Source: Oceanirhabdus sp. W0125-5
GTDB taxonomy: Bacteria > Bacillota > Clostridia > Clostridiales > Clostridiaceae
Reading direction: 5' to 3'
NCBI RefSeq assembly: GCF_027938815.1
Contig: NZ_CP115913.1
Coordinates: 4,002,001 to 4,066,000 of the forward strand
DNA: 64,000 nucleotides
The notes under the pieces were generated by a model. It saw nothing but the letters and a program-made list of their open reading frames with translations, had not been told where the DNA came from and did no database searches. Below, piece by piece: positions 18,225 through 28,125 of the stretch (the first letter of the stretch is position 1; every line of letters begins with the position of its first letter). The translations under genes and the position numbers were made by a program.

Positions 18225-19373
18225 TTGAATAATAAGAGAAATATTTACTTAATGTATGTAATTATTTTTTTGCAAGGTTTTGTCTTTTATGGTCCCGTGG
18301 CTACACTATATAGGCAAGCTAGGGGTCTTTCTATGTCTCAAATATTCCTTATTGAATCCATATCCTGGATATTGATTATTGTTCTAGAAGTTCCCTGGGG
18401 TTGGTTTTCAGATAAATTTGGTTATAAAAAAACATTGATATTTGTTAATGCATTATTTTTTGCATCTAAAATAGTTTTCTACCTGTCTAGTTCATTTGTG
18501 TTATTTTTACTTGAAAGATTAATGCTGTCAATAGTATTCTCAGGTTTATCGGGTTGTGACACAGCCCTTATATATTCATCAATAGATGAAGATGAAGCTC
18601 AAAGAGTTTTTGGCAGATATAGTGCTTTTGGAACATTGGGATTCTTATTAGCTTCAGTTTTATCCTCATTTATAGTAAGGATATCACTTGATTATACAGC
18701 ATTGTTCACTATTTTTCCCTATGCACTAGCAGCAGTATTAACCTTATTTCTAGTAGAAGTTAAGGTTGATAATAAAGAAAAACCTAAGTTCAAAGAGAGT
18801 TTAAAACAAGCTTTTAGAGATAAAACAATCATTATGTTTATTATTTCCATTGCCCTAATTATTGAGGTTTTCCAAGCAGTAACAGTTTTCTTAAATCAGT
18901 CTCAATACTTAAAAAGTGGTATCGATGCAAAATACTTTGGTGTTATTTTAGCCGGAATACAGTTGATTAGACTATTCTCCGTAAAATCTAATTATTTGAG
19001 CAAAAAATTAGGCAGTTGCCAAGCGATAATAATCTTGATTTTTTTAGTAGTTTTATGTTGCATAGTTTTAATTTTCACATCTAATCCCATTTTGAGTGTT
19101 ATGACAATTATCTTAATATCACTCAGTGTAGCAATGATAGGTCCAATAGAAATTGCTATTAAAAATAAAACTATTAGAACCTCAAATAGAGCTACAATAT
19201 TATCAATATATTCTATGACAGGAAGTCTAATAGCCTCTTTAGGAAATATTATTATAGGAAAAACGGCTGACCTCTCCTTGGAGATGGGATTTATAACATG
19301 TTCAGCGATGAGCCTTATAGGGTTAGTATTTATGATTATGTACTATAAATTAACTAATGAAAAGAATAACTAA
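18225..19373 (+). CDS. Major facilitator superfamily transporter
   Basis: 382 residues with about 12 hydrophobic segments. The MFS loop between helices 2 and 3 is visible as GWFSDKFGYKKTL (G-x-x-x-D-x-x-G-x-K type), preceded by LEVPWG, a form common in drug-efflux-like MFS proteins of Firmicutes. The TTG start is supported by GGAGGTG seven bases upstream. Its substrate is not evident. It is monocistronic, with an operator-like promoter upstream and a GC-containing terminator downstream. It lies 11 kb from the peptide synthetases, so a role in export of their product is only a guess. Confidence 0.85.
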   Translation: MNNKRNIYLMYVIIFLQGFVFYGPVATLYRQARGLSMSQIFLIESISWILIIVLEVPWGWFSDKFGYKKTLIFVNALFFASKIVFYLSSSFVLFLLERLMLSIVFSGLSGCDTALIYSSIDEDEAQRVFGRYSAFGTLGFLLASVLSSFIVRISLDYTALFTIFPYALAAVLTLFLVEVKVDNKEKPKFKESLKQAFRDKTIIMFIISIALIIEVFQAVTVFLNQSQYLKSGIDAKYFGVILAGIQLIRLFSVKSNYLSKKLGSCQAIIILIFLVVLCCIVLIFTSNPILSVMTIILISLSVAMIGPIEIAIKNKTIRTSNRATILSIYSMTGSLIASLGNIIIGKTADLSLEMGFITCSAMSLIGLVFMIMYYKLTNEKNN

Positions 19374-19381
19374 AAAGTATA

Positions 19382-19415
19382 CCCCTACGAAATCCAAATA
19401 GAGTAGGGGCTTTAT
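19382..19415 (+). terminator. Terminator of the MFS gene
   Basis: Stem CCCCTAC / GTAGGGG with a 14-base loop, then CTTTATT. Confidence 0.7.
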
Positions 19416-19587
19416 TATATTCAGATATTTACAAGTTATCATTGAAAAACTATAGATATACTAAGTGTGAAAAACTCACTTACATAAAATATTTATTACA
19501 TACATTCTAAAACATATCAAAATTAAGAACACAATATTTTACCCCAGCTAAATCAAGTAGAAACATATTATTCAAAAAAAAAAACAA

Positions 19588-19623
19588 AATGGATGTTCCT
19601 GACACAAGTCCGAAACATCCATC
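19588..19623 (-). terminator. Terminator of purL
   Basis: Arms ATGGATGTT and AACATCCAT close to the purL stop, with a T-rich run beyond on the minus strand. Confidence 0.75.
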
Positions 19624-19644
19624 TTTTCAATTCACAATTCTAAG

Positions 19645-22600
19645 TTACTTAAAGTACTCCACTCCAGATTTAAATATCTTCTGATCCATTTGACCATGAA
19701 TATTCTTGTATAATCCTTTTCCTATTCTCTCTGAATGACCCATTTTACCAAATACTCTTCCATCAAGACTTGTAACACCTTCAATTCCTAAAGAAGATCC
19801 ATTAGGATTGCTACCATGATAAGCAGTGGCAATCTGATCATTTTCAATCAGAGATTTTAATACTGCTTCATTTGCTACAAATCTACCTTCACCATGTGAT
19901 ATAGGTATTGTATGGATATCTCCTACATTTACCCCACTAAGCCAAGGAGATTTATTACTTATTATTTTAGTTTTCACCATCTTAGCAATGTGCTTACCTG
20001 AATTATTGTACGTTAAAGTTGGACTGTTATCATCCACCTCTTTTATTTCACCAAATGGAACTAATCCTAGTTTTACAAGGGCCTGGAATCCATTACATAT
20101 ACCAAGCATTAATCCATCTCTTTTATACAGAAGCTCCATAACACCTTCTTTAATTACAGGGTTTCTAAATATTGCTGATATAAATTTACCTGAACCATCA
20201 GGCTCATCACCAGCACTGAATCCTCCTGGCAGCATTATTATATTACTTCTATTTATTTCTTCTCTCAGCTTTTCTATAGACTCTCTTATATGTTGTTCAG
20301 TTAAGTTCTTAAATACAAGTAACTTTGCATCTCCACCGGCTTTATCAAAAGCAGCTTTAGAGTCATATTCGCAGTTTGTCCCTGGGAATACAGGTATTAA
20401 AATCTTTGGCTTTCTACTTTCTCTATCACTAACATAGATTTCTTTCTTAAATTTACTTTCAAGAATGCTTAAATCCACTTCTGATTCCTTAGGCTCTACA
20501 GAGAATATTGGCTTTAATGGCTGTTCCCATTCTTTTTGCAGTTCTTCACCTTTTACAACCTCTTCTTCTAGGTAAATAGAATACTCTCTTGAAGTTGCAC
20601 CTAGTTGAATTACATTACCTTCACTTAGTAATAACTCAATCTCTTTTGAATACTCTTCAGGTATTTCACAAATGATAGATCCATTTAATTTCTCCTGCAT
20701 TAACTTTGAATACTCTTCTTTATTAAGCTTTATTCCAATTCTATTTCCAAAAGTCATTTTACTTAAAGAACTCTCCAAAGTATCTCCGCTTAAAGCATAT
20801 GCACTATCAATTTTCCCCTCTTTAATTAGAGAATTAATTTTACTATACACCTCTTTTGCTTTATTGAAATCAGGCATATACTGCTCATTTACTGGTATTT
20901 TAAATAATATAACTTGAGACCCAACACCTTTGAATTCTGGTGAAATTATATTATCCACATGACCTGTACCTACCCCAAAAGCAACAAGAGTTGGCGGAAC
21001 ATGAATATCTTTAAATGTTCCTGACATACTATCCTTTCCACCAATAGCTGGAGTTTCAAATTCTAATTGTGATTTAAAAGCACCTAATAATGCGGCAAAT
21101 GGTTTACCCCATTTTTTCTTATCTTCTCCTAAGCGCTCAAAATATTCTTGGAAAGAAAATCTTACATCTTTATAATCAACACCGCTTGCAACAAGTTTTG
21201 ATAAACATTCAAGAACTGCAAAAATTCCTCCGTGGAATGGACTCCATTCAGATAGTCCCACGTTAAATCCAAAGCTCATTGCAGAAACAGTTGATGTTTC
21301 TCCACCTTTAACTGGTATTTTATGAACCATTGTTTGGATAGGTGTTTTTTCAAATTTTCCGCCAAATGGCATTAACACCGTTCCTGCACCTATTGAATTA
21401 TCAAACATCTCTATAAGACCTTGTTGACTGCATCTATTTATATCTTTTACATGACTCTCAAATCTGCAAAGAGAATTAGTATTTACATCTGAATTTTGTT
21501 GCTGCTCAAATTCAGCAGGCATTTCAATAAAAACATCAGTTTCATTAGAAGCTCCATTTGTGTCAAGGAAATCTCTATGAATATCAACAATATTCTTCCC
21601 TCTCCATTTCATAATAAGCTTTCTTTCTTCTGTAACTTCTGCAATTTCATATGCTTCCAAATTCTCTTCATCTGCAAGTTCAATAAATTTTTCAACATCA
21701 CAAGCACTTACAGCTACAGCCATTCTCTCTTGTGATTCTGATATTGCAAGTTCTGTTCCATCTAACCCATCATATTTCTTTCTCACCTTATCAAGATCAA
21801 TTATTAATCCATCTGCAATCTCACCTACTGCTACTGATACTCCACCTGCACCGAAATCATTACATCTCTTAATAAGCTTTAATACTCTCTCATCTCTAAA
21901 TAACCTTTGAATCTTTCTCTCAGTTGGAGGATTACCTTTTTGAACCTCTGCTCCACACTCATCAATAGATTTCTCATCATGAACCTTAGATGACCCTGAA
22001 GCTCCTCCAATTCCATCTCTTCCTGTTCTTCCTCCAATAAGGATAATTCTATCTCCTTCAACAGGAGTCTCTCTTCTAACATACTCCTTAGGAACAGCTC
22101 CTACTACAGCACCTACTTCCATTCTCTTAGCTTTATAACCTTCATGATAAATTTCATGAACTAATCCTGTTGTAAGACCAATCTGATTTCCATAAGAACT
22201 ATACCCTCTAGCAGCTTCTCTTGTTATCTTAATTTGAGGTAACTTTCCTTTTAATGTACTTTCAATAGATTCCCTTGGATCACCACTTCCTGTCACTCTC
22301 ATTGCTGCATAAACGTAACTTCTTCCTGATAATGGATCTCTTATTGCTCCTCCAAGACAAGTCGAAGCTCCCCCAAATGGTTCAATCTCTGTAGGGTGGT
22401 TGTGTGTTTCATTTTTAAACATTAACAGCCATTCTTCATCCTCGCCATTATTATCCACCACTATATTAATTGAACACGCATTTATTTCTTCTGATATATC
22501 AAGGTCATCGAGTTTTCCTCTTCTCTTCATTTCCTTCATTCCAATTACAGCAAGATCCATAAGGGTAATTCCTCTTTCCTTGTCTCCATATACCCCTTCT

Positions 22601-23376
22601 CTTACTTTCACATATTCATTAAGTGTATCTTTAATTATTCCACTGTATAAACCATCTTCAATCTCAATATTATTAATTAATGTATTAAATGTTGTATGTC
22701 TGCAATGATCCGACCAATATGTGTCCAATACTTTTATTTCTGTTACTGTAGGATTTCTATCTATACTATTAAAGTATTCTACAATATGTTTAACATCTCG
22801 TTTAGTCATGGATAATCCCATATCTTGAATGAATGATTGAATCTGCGTATTATCCATATTTATAAATCCATCTATCACTTTAACATCATCAACTTGAATA
22901 TTCTCTTTCACTTGTATGTTTAATTCGCCAAGTGGTATTTCATGACTATCCACTTTATTAATTAAAAATTCCTTTATTTTCTCAAACTCACTCTCTTCTA
23001 TTTCACCTTTTAAAAAATATACTTTAGAGCATTCAACTTCAGGTTCTCTCTCTGGATACAGAAGTCTTATACACTGTTCTGCTGAATCAGCTCTCTGATC
23101 AAACTGCCCTTTAAGGTATGCAACATGTATTGTAGTATATCCTTGAATATCACCAAGCTCTTCTTGAATCTTTTCAATGTTCTTCTCTCCAATGAGTGTT
23201 TTTGATACTAACTCAAATTCCTCATCATTAATTCCTTTTATATAATATCTATTCATAATTCTTACATCGCTAAGCTCAATATTAAATACCTCTTTAAGTT
23301 GCTCCTTCAAAATAACACTCTCATTATTAAACCCATTCTTTTTTTCAATGAATACTTCCTTACCCTTATTAAGCAC
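19645..23376 (-). CDS. purL: Phosphoribosylformylglycinamidine synthase, large one-chain type
   Basis: Converts FGAR to FGAM with ATP and glutamine. 1243 residues from a GTG at 23376, chosen because GGAGGG lies six bases upstream; a longer frame begins 12 codons earlier and runs through that site. N-terminal domain, then the two PurM-like halves: the LDTYWSDHCRHTTF linker, FKNETHNHPTEIEPFGGASTC, GRTGRDGIGGASGSSK and FGAGGVSVAVGEIADG, then a class I glutaminase domain at the C-terminus with the nucleophile Cys in LGICNGFQ and the His-Glu pair in SHGEGRF. The domain combination explains why separate purQ and purS are not needed. Confidence 0.97.
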   Translation of the reverse strand: MLNKGKEVFIEKKNGFNNESVILKEQLKEVFNIELSDVRIMNRYYIKGINDEEFELVSKTLIGEKNIEKIQEELGDIQGYTTIHVAYLKGQFDQRADSAEQCIRLLYPEREPEVECSKVYFLKGEIEESEFEKIKEFLINKVDSHEIPLGELNIQVKENIQVDDVKVIDGFINMDNTQIQSFIQDMGLSMTKRDVKHIVEYFNSIDRNPTVTEIKVLDTYWSDHCRHTTFNTLINNIEIEDGLYSGIIKDTLNEYVKVREGVYGDKERGITLMDLAVIGMKEMKRRGKLDDLDISEEINACSINIVVDNNGEDEEWLLMFKNETHNHPTEIEPFGGASTCLGGAIRDPLSGRSYVYAAMRVTGSGDPRESIESTLKGKLPQIKITREAARGYSSYGNQIGLTTGLVHEIYHEGYKAKRMEVGAVVGAVPKEYVRRETPVEGDRIILIGGRTGRDGIGGASGSSKVHDEKSIDECGAEVQKGNPPTERKIQRLFRDERVLKLIKRCNDFGAGGVSVAVGEIADGLIIDLDKVRKKYDGLDGTELAISESQERMAVAVSACDVEKFIELADEENLEAYEIAEVTEERKLIMKWRGKNIVDIHRDFLDTNGASNETDVFIEMPAEFEQQQNSDVNTNSLCRFESHVKDINRCSQQGLIEMFDNSIGAGTVLMPFGGKFEKTPIQTMVHKIPVKGGETSTVSAMSFGFNVGLSEWSPFHGGIFAVLECLSKLVASGVDYKDVRFSFQEYFERLGEDKKKWGKPFAALLGAFKSQLEFETPAIGGKDSMSGTFKDIHVPPTLVAFGVGTGHVDNIISPEFKGVGSQVILFKIPVNEQYMPDFNKAKEVYSKINSLIKEGKIDSAYALSGDTLESSLSKMTFGNRIGIKLNKEEYSKLMQEKLNGSIICEIPEEYSKEIELLLSEGNVIQLGATSREYSIYLEEEVVKGEELQKEWEQPLKPIFSVEPKESEVDLSILESKFKKEIYVSDRESRKPKILIPVFPGTNCEYDSKAAFDKAGGDAKLLVFKNLTEQHIRESIEKLREEINRSNIIMLPGGFSAGDEPDGSGKFISAIFRNPVIKEGVMELLYKRDGLMLGICNGFQALVKLGLVPFGEIKEVDDNSPTLTYNNSGKHIAKMVKTKIISNKSPWLSGVNVGDIHTIPISHGEGRFVANEAVLKSLIENDQIATAYHGSNPNGSSLGIEGVTSLDGRVFGKMGHSERIGKGLYKNIHGQMDQKIFKSGVEYFK

Positions 23377-23413
23377 AACCATCCCTCCACACGAATATTT
23401 TATCATTTTCACA

Positions 23414-23425
23414 AAATATTATTCG
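23414..23425 (-). promoter_or_regulatory. Putative PurR-box upstream of purL
   Basis: CGAATAATATTT on the minus strand, identical to the site before purE, here 38 bases ahead of the start. Together with AAAATATTCG nearer the gene it makes a spaced inverted repeat that reaches into the leader. Confidence 0.5.
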
Positions 23426-23572
23426 CTTATATTATATACTATTCTCAAACTTTTTCAAAGTATTTTCGTATTTAATTTTAAAATACTTGTGCAATTATGA
23501 AAAATCAGCTAATTATTGTTCTATATATACAATCTATTTATGAAAAATTATTTATAAATTTAGGTAAAAATA

Positions 23573-23600
23573 TTGAAGTTAATCTATGTAATGATATAAT
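23573..23600 (+). promoter_or_regulatory. Promoter of the cyclophilin gene
   Basis: TTGAAG, 16-base spacer, TATAAT, about 60 bases ahead of the start. Confidence 0.6.
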
Positions 23601-23662
23601 TTATGATATACAAAAATTATATCACATTAAAATATGTGTATAGTTAAGAAAGGAATGTTATC

Positions 23663-24466
23663 ATGCTAAAGAAGACAATTGCACTAATATGTATAGCAAC
23701 ACTTTTATTTACTGGTTGCGGGAAGAATGATTTACAAAAAAATAATTCCAATAAAAATACTACAAAAAATGAACAAAAGAATAATGAGAAAAATGAAACT
23801 GAAGAAGCTAAGAATGATTCTGCTAAAAAAGAAGAAGAACCAGAACTTCCTGTTTTACTCGCTCTTCCACAATTCTCTGAAATGAAAGAAGGAGAAGAAT
23901 ATGCAGTAATGAAAACCAACATGGGTGAAATTAAAATTCGTTTCTTCCCAGAATTTGTTCCAAAAGCTGTTGAAAACTTCATAACTCACTCTAAAAACAA
24001 CTATTATGATGGATTGATATTTCATAGAGTTATGAATGAATTTATGATTCAAGGTGGAGATCCTAAAGGGAACGGTACTGGTGGAGAAAGTATATGGGGC
24101 AAACCATTTGAAGATGAATTTACAAGAGAATTACATAACTTTAGAGGAGCCCTTTCTATGGCTAACGCAGGACCTAACACAAATGGAAGTCAGTTCTTTA
24201 TTGTTCAGGCTACAGAAGTTCGTCCTGAGAAATTCATTGGAGATATGGAGGCTATAGGTGAAGCTTCTTATCCACAAGTTGCAATTAATAAATATAAAGA
24301 AATAGGAGGAACTCCTCACTTAGACTATAATCATACTGTATTCGGTCAAGTTTTTGAAGGAATGGATGTAGTAGATGCAATCGCTGCAGTTAAGACTGGA
24401 GAAGGAAGTAAACCCATAGAAGATATTGTTATTGAGGATATTGTTATTGAAACTTATAAAAAATAA
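23663..24466 (+). CDS. Lipoprotein cyclophilin-type peptidyl-prolyl isomerase
   Basis: 267 residues. A lipoprotein signal (MLKKTIALICIATLLFTGC, lipidated Cys19) and a low-complexity Asn/Lys/Glu linker (about 20-75) hold a cyclophilin domain (about 85-265) outside the membrane, where it likely helps secreted proteins fold. Catalytic-site segments seen are FHRVMNEFMIQGGDP (Phe-His-Arg and Gln-Gly-Gly), MANAGPNTNGSQFFI and HTVFGQVFEGMDVV. AAAGGAATG precedes the ATG. It is monocistronic, divergent from purL. Confidence 0.93.
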   Translation: MLKKTIALICIATLLFTGCGKNDLQKNNSNKNTTKNEQKNNEKNETEEAKNDSAKKEEEPELPVLLALPQFSEMKEGEEYAVMKTNMGEIKIRFFPEFVPKAVENFITHSKNNYYDGLIFHRVMNEFMIQGGDPKGNGTGGESIWGKPFEDEFTRELHNFRGALSMANAGPNTNGSQFFIVQATEVRPEKFIGDMEAIGEASYPQVAINKYKEIGGTPHLDYNHTVFGQVFEGMDVVDAIAAVKTGEGSKPIEDIVIEDIVIETYKK

Positions 24467-24502
24467 AGAATAAAGATAAAAGAAGAAAGAAAAAATATGA
24501 AT

Positions 24503-24536
24503 GCTTTTCTGCTACGTGCAGAAAAGCTTTTATTTT
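24503..24536 (+). terminator. Terminator of the cyclophilin gene
   Basis: Perfect stem GCTTTTCTGC / GCAGAAAAGC followed by TTTTATTTTT. Confidence 0.9.
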
Positions 24537-24710
24537 TGACTCTATCTTAGATGAATAAATTTCGATTGTTTCATAGAAGCTTTTGCATTTTTTTGATATA
24601 ATTGGATTGATATACTTAATGCACGATAACATTTTTATTTTGCAGTAATAGAAATTTAGCAATGATATGGTAATAGTAGAATATTGATAAATAAATTAAG
24701 GAGGATTATG

Positions 24711-25370
24711 ATGGGCATTTCCGTTAATGAACTTTTTACATTGAAAGAATTAGACGCACAAGCAATATTTAGAGGGGTTAAGCATCCTTGGGAAGTTCTT
24801 ACAAGAATTAATACTTTCATACTTGAGTACGCCAAAACTCTGCCAAATGATTTTGAAAGAATAGAGGAATTTATATGGGTCGGCAAAGGCACTACTATAG
24901 AAAAAAGTGCTCTGATAAAAGGTCCAGCGATTATCGGCTATAATTGCGAAATCAGGCATTCCGCTTACATTAGAGGAAATGTTATTATTGGTAATGATGT
25001 TGTCGTTGGAAACTCAACTGAAATTAAAAATTCAATTCTCTTTAATAAAGTGCAGGTTCCCCATTTTAATTATGTTGCTGATTCAATATTAGGGTATAAA
25101 TCCCATTTGGGGGCAGGTGCAATAACTTCTAATTTAAAGTCTAATGGGACGTTAGTAAAAGTAAAATATGGTACAGATATTATTGAAACTGATTTAAGGA
25201 AATTTGGTGCAATTTTAGGTGATTCATCGGAAGTAGGATGCAATACAGTTTTGAACCCAGGGACGATATTAGGAAAAGATAGTATTGTTTATCCATTATG
25301 TTCTGTGAGGGGTTATATTCCAGAAAAGAGTATTTTGAAAAATAGTGGTGAAATTGTAGAGAGAAAATAA
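24711..25370 (+). CDS. Left-handed beta-helix (hexapeptide-repeat) protein, GlmU-C-terminus-like
   Basis: 219 residues from the second of two adjacent ATGs, six bases after AGGAGG. After about 60 N-terminal residues come hexapeptide repeats of the left-handed beta helix (IEKSALIKGPAIIGYNCEIRH, broken here in form only), like the acetyltransferase half of GlmU, including HFNYVADSILG and LGAGAITSNLK, which match the GlmU acetyl-CoA region. No nucleotidyltransferase half is present. It probably acts as an acyltransferase or a sugar-nucleotide-related enzyme; the substrate is unknown. Single gene. Confidence 0.8.
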   Translation: MGISVNELFTLKELDAQAIFRGVKHPWEVLTRINTFILEYAKTLPNDFERIEEFIWVGKGTTIEKSALIKGPAIIGYNCEIRHSAYIRGNVIIGNDVVVGNSTEIKNSILFNKVQVPHFNYVADSILGYKSHLGAGAITSNLKSNGTLVKVKYGTDIIETDLRKFGAILGDSSEVGCNTVLNPGTILGKDSIVYPLCSVRGYIPEKSILKNSGEIVERK

Positions 25371-25373
25371 AGT

Positions 25374-25397
25374 TAAGGAACCCTTAGGTTCCTTCTA
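25374..25397. terminator. Hairpin between convergent genes
   Basis: Stem AAGGAACC / GGTTCCTT with loop CTTA; likely a weak terminator for the plus gene, with no long T-run. Confidence 0.5.
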
Positions 25398-25443
25398 ATT
25401 TGCTATATTATAAACATTATTCGCTGTTCTTTATTCTTTGATT

Positions 25444-26139
25444 TTATATTTCCCTATAATTCCCTACCCACATGGATATCATACAAGAAATAATGAAGAG
25501 TACCCCAACAACACATCCTATAAAAATTTCAACATTTCCAAATATACTCACTAATTTATCCACGATTTTTATAAACTTTCTTATATCAAATGAAGAAAAG
25601 TATTTTTTTAATATATTTGGCATTAGTACTACCATTAGATATAATATTACATTAATAAATCTCATTTTTAAATATCCATACTTAAAATAGAATGGTAAAT
25701 AAATTGATGCTAAAAACAAGTATCCTACAGCTGCTATAGCAATGTACCCCAATTGAAAACTTTGAGTTGTAAGTTCACCCTTAATTCCAAAATAGATTAT
25801 CGGACCAATTTTACTTACTAATACCCATAGTATGAATATCAAGATAGTATAAATATATTTCGCTATAACTACATCCCCATTATTTACTGGAAAACTCCTT
25901 AAAATCATATCACTTTTATTCTGCTCTTCAAATCCAAGTGGCATCAATACGCAGAATAGAAATACAGTAAAAATTCCTGCCATATTAAATCCTATCTGAA
26001 ATACCATAGTTGTGTTAGCATCAGCACTCCCTTGATAAACACTGGCAATACCATATGAAACAGTAACCAATACAGCAATCATAGTAAATATCCATTTGTA
26101 TTTCAACATACTTAAGTCTTTCATTACAAGAGAGCCCAT
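25444..26139 (-). CDS. ABC-2 type transporter permease (second)
   Basis: 231 residues from the ATG at 26139, with AGGAGGGAG upstream and one base after the previous stop codon. About six hydrophobic helices; an ABC-2 fold of the small BcrB/YtrC-like kind. It is last in a GntR-ATPase-permease-permease operon, the common layout of antibiotic- or stress-responsive exporters. The pair of permeases probably forms a heterodimer with the ATPase. The substrate is unknown. Confidence 0.8.
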   Translation of the reverse strand: MGSLVMKDLSMLKYKWIFTMIAVLVTVSYGIASVYQGSADANTTMVFQIGFNMAGIFTVFLFCVLMPLGFEEQNKSDMILRSFPVNNGDVVIAKYIYTILIFILWVLVSKIGPIIYFGIKGELTTQSFQLGYIAIAAVGYLFLASIYLPFYFKYGYLKMRFINVILYLMVVLMPNILKKYFSSFDIRKFIKIVDKLVSIFGNVEIFIGCVVGVLFIISCMISMWVGNYREI

Positions 26140-26140
26140 A

Positions 26141-26767
26141 TTAAAACTCCCTCCTCTCATATAATTTAGATGAAATACTGTATGATAATACTACACTTAT
26201 AAGAAATAAAGCTATCAACATGACTATTGCATAGTTACTCTCAAAAATATTATGCTTTATATTATTGAAGGCATCAAAGATCATATTTGCCACAAAAAGG
26301 ATTATCATAGCAACCACAGTAACAACCTTCCCTTTAATAAGCCCATACTTTAAATATGCTGGTACCAACCATAATACAACAAATACCGAACCCACAATTG
26401 ATACTAATAGTCTTTCCAAATCTAAAAATTCTGAGAATGCTATATTCAATTTAAATGTTGCTATAAATATTAAAGCAATAGCTATTATAATTCCAAAAAC
26501 AGCAGCAATTATAATATTTATATATTTACTCAAAACAATCTCCTTCTTGCTAATAGGTAATGATACTAATATTTGTTCAACTCTGAAATAATTATCGTAT
26601 GATATACCGACAATAGCATAGGAATAAATTATTATAGGTGTTACTATCCCATATATATAATTATCAATATTAGATTGATCTAATACAAAAAATATTACGC
26701 AGCATAATAACAATCCCTTAATCCCCATTTTCTGTAATTTAAAATCCTTATATAAAAGATTAAGCAC
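26141..26767 (-). CDS. ABC-2 type transporter permease (first)
   Basis: 208 residues, GTG start overlapping the end of the ATPase gene by 8 bases; the GGAGGGGAG in the ATPase tail serves as its ribosome site. About six membrane helices and an N-terminal LLYKDFKLQK amphipathic stretch typical of ABC-2 permeases. Confidence 0.8.
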   Translation of the reverse strand: MLNLLYKDFKLQKMGIKGLLLCCVIFFVLDQSNIDNYIYGIVTPIIIYSYAIVGISYDNYFRVEQILVSLPISKKEIVLSKYINIIIAAVFGIIIAIALIFIATFKLNIAFSEFLDLERLLVSIVGSVFVVLWLVPAYLKYGLIKGKVVTVVAMIILFVANMIFDAFNNIKHNIFESNYAIVMLIALFLISVVLSYSISSKLYERREF

Positions 26768-27626
26768 TCTTCTCCCCTCCTATAGTGTAGAGCATTATAT
26801 CCTCCAAAGAAGCTTTTTCAATAACCACCTTTTCCTTAAAAGTTCTTTGTATTTCCCTGCTCTTAGTAGTTAAACCTTCAAATCCAAAAGAGTTTTCTTT
26901 TATACTAATAAAATCATTTTTAAGTGAACTATTCAGAATGTCTTTTCCTCCCCTTACCAAGGAATAACTCTCCATAATCTCATCTTTCTCCTTAGAAAAA
27001 ACTAATTTACCATTGTTTATAAAGGTTATATAATCAGCTATTTTCTCAAGGTCACTTGTTATATGGGTTGAGAAGAAAACCGATTTCTTTTCATCTTGAA
27101 TTTCATCATATAAAAGCTCTAGTATTTCATTTCTAAAAACAGGATCAAGACCTGACGTTGGCTCATCCATTATTAATAATTCAGCGTTATGAGATAGAGC
27201 CATTGCTAAAGAGAACTTCATCTTCATTCCTTTTGATAATTCCTTTATCTTTTTCTTTTCTGTTAAATTAAATCTATCCAATAACTCTCTATATTTTGCA
27301 TTATCCCAATTTCTGTAAAATCTAGATATTATCTTTGCATTATCTTTAATAGATAATTCCTGGTAATAAAAACTCTCATCATAAACAAAACCAATCTTCT
27401 CTTTTATCTCCTTTTCTGATTTTATATTATCCTTTTCGAATATCTTTATTTCACCACTATTACGACGTATTAAGTTCATTATCATCTTTATTGTTGTACT
27501 TTTACCAGCACCATTTGGCCCTATAAATCCCATAACATATCCTCTATCAAGAGAAAAACTTACATCATCCAATTTAAATTTCCCATAATCTTTTGTAATG
27601 TTTTTTACCTCTAAAATCTTACTCAT
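26760..27626 (-). CDS. ABC transporter ATP-binding protein
   Basis: 288 residues from the ATG at 27626, eight bases after AGGAGG. Walker A GPNGAGKST, signature LSKGMKMKF, Walker B LLIMDEPTSGLD and the switch His in FFSTHI are all present, so it should bind and hydrolyse ATP. A C-terminal extension of about 80 residues is of the BcrA/YtrB kind. It drives the two permeases encoded directly downstream. Confidence 0.93.
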   Translation of the reverse strand: MSKILEVKNITKDYGKFKLDDVSFSLDRGYVMGFIGPNGAGKSTTIKMIMNLIRRNSGEIKIFEKDNIKSEKEIKEKIGFVYDESFYYQELSIKDNAKIISRFYRNWDNAKYRELLDRFNLTEKKKIKELSKGMKMKFSLAMALSHNAELLIMDEPTSGLDPVFRNEILELLYDEIQDEKKSVFFSTHITSDLEKIADYITFINNGKLVFSKEKDEIMESYSLVRGGKDILNSSLKNDFISIKENSFGFEGLTTKSREIQRTFKEKVVIEKASLEDIMLYTIGGEKSA

Positions 27627-27639
27627 GTTACTTTTCCTC

Positions 27640-28014
27640 CTATTCCTCTTCATAAATTACACTTAACAGTTCAATCAATTCCTCTAATGTTAATCCAAGC
27701 AATCTAGATTCATCCACCACATTGCTTAGCATATCTTCAATTATCTTTAGTTTCTTTTCTCTAAGAAGTTCCTGATTCTGAGATTTTACAAAGCTTCCTT
27801 TACCTCTTACAGTTTCTATATATCCATCTCTCTCAAGCTCTTCATATGCTCTTTTAGTTGTAATTACACTAATATGCAGTTCTTTCGCTAACATTCTAAT
27901 AGATGGAAGCGGTTCTCCTGCTTCTATCTCACCTTTAAGTATCAAGGTTTTTATCTGTTCACCTATTTGTTCGTAAATAGGCATTGTACTTGAATTTGAT
28001 ATTAAAATTTTCAT
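27640..28014 (-). CDS. GntR-family (YtrA-type) transcriptional regulator
   Basis: 124 residues from the ATG at 28014 with AGGGTG upstream. An N-terminal winged helix (about 8-75: PIYEQIGEQIKTLILKGEIEAG, then LPSIRMLAKELHISVITTKRAYEELERDGYIETVRGKGSFV) is followed by a short C-terminal helical tail, the size of the YtrA subfamily that controls ABC exporters. As first gene of the operon it likely represses its own promoter through the palindrome at 28089-28125. Confidence 0.92.
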   Translation of the reverse strand: MKILISNSSTMPIYEQIGEQIKTLILKGEIEAGEPLPSIRMLAKELHISVITTKRAYEELERDGYIETVRGKGSFVKSQNQELLREKKLKIIEDMLSNVVDESRLLGLTLEELIELLSVIYEEE

Positions 28015-28088
28015 TTCTAAAATCACCCTAACTAATTAGTTTATGTTTTATTCATAGAACATAGTAAATTCTTATCACTGTCCATACC

Positions 28089-28125
28089 GTTTATACTGTT
28101 TATATATTATATATACAGTATAAAC
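28089..28125. promoter_or_regulatory. Operator of the GntR/ABC operon
   Basis: Perfect arms GTTTATACTGT and ACAGTATAAAC, 15 bases apart, with further dyad symmetry in the AT centre. The right arm contains the -10 box of the minus-strand promoter, as expected for a repressor site. Confidence 0.75.

Noticed and set aside
21879-22082. Minus-strand 67-residue frame inside purL
   Set aside because: A charged shadow of the purL coding sequence in another frame; no ribosome site or homology recognised.
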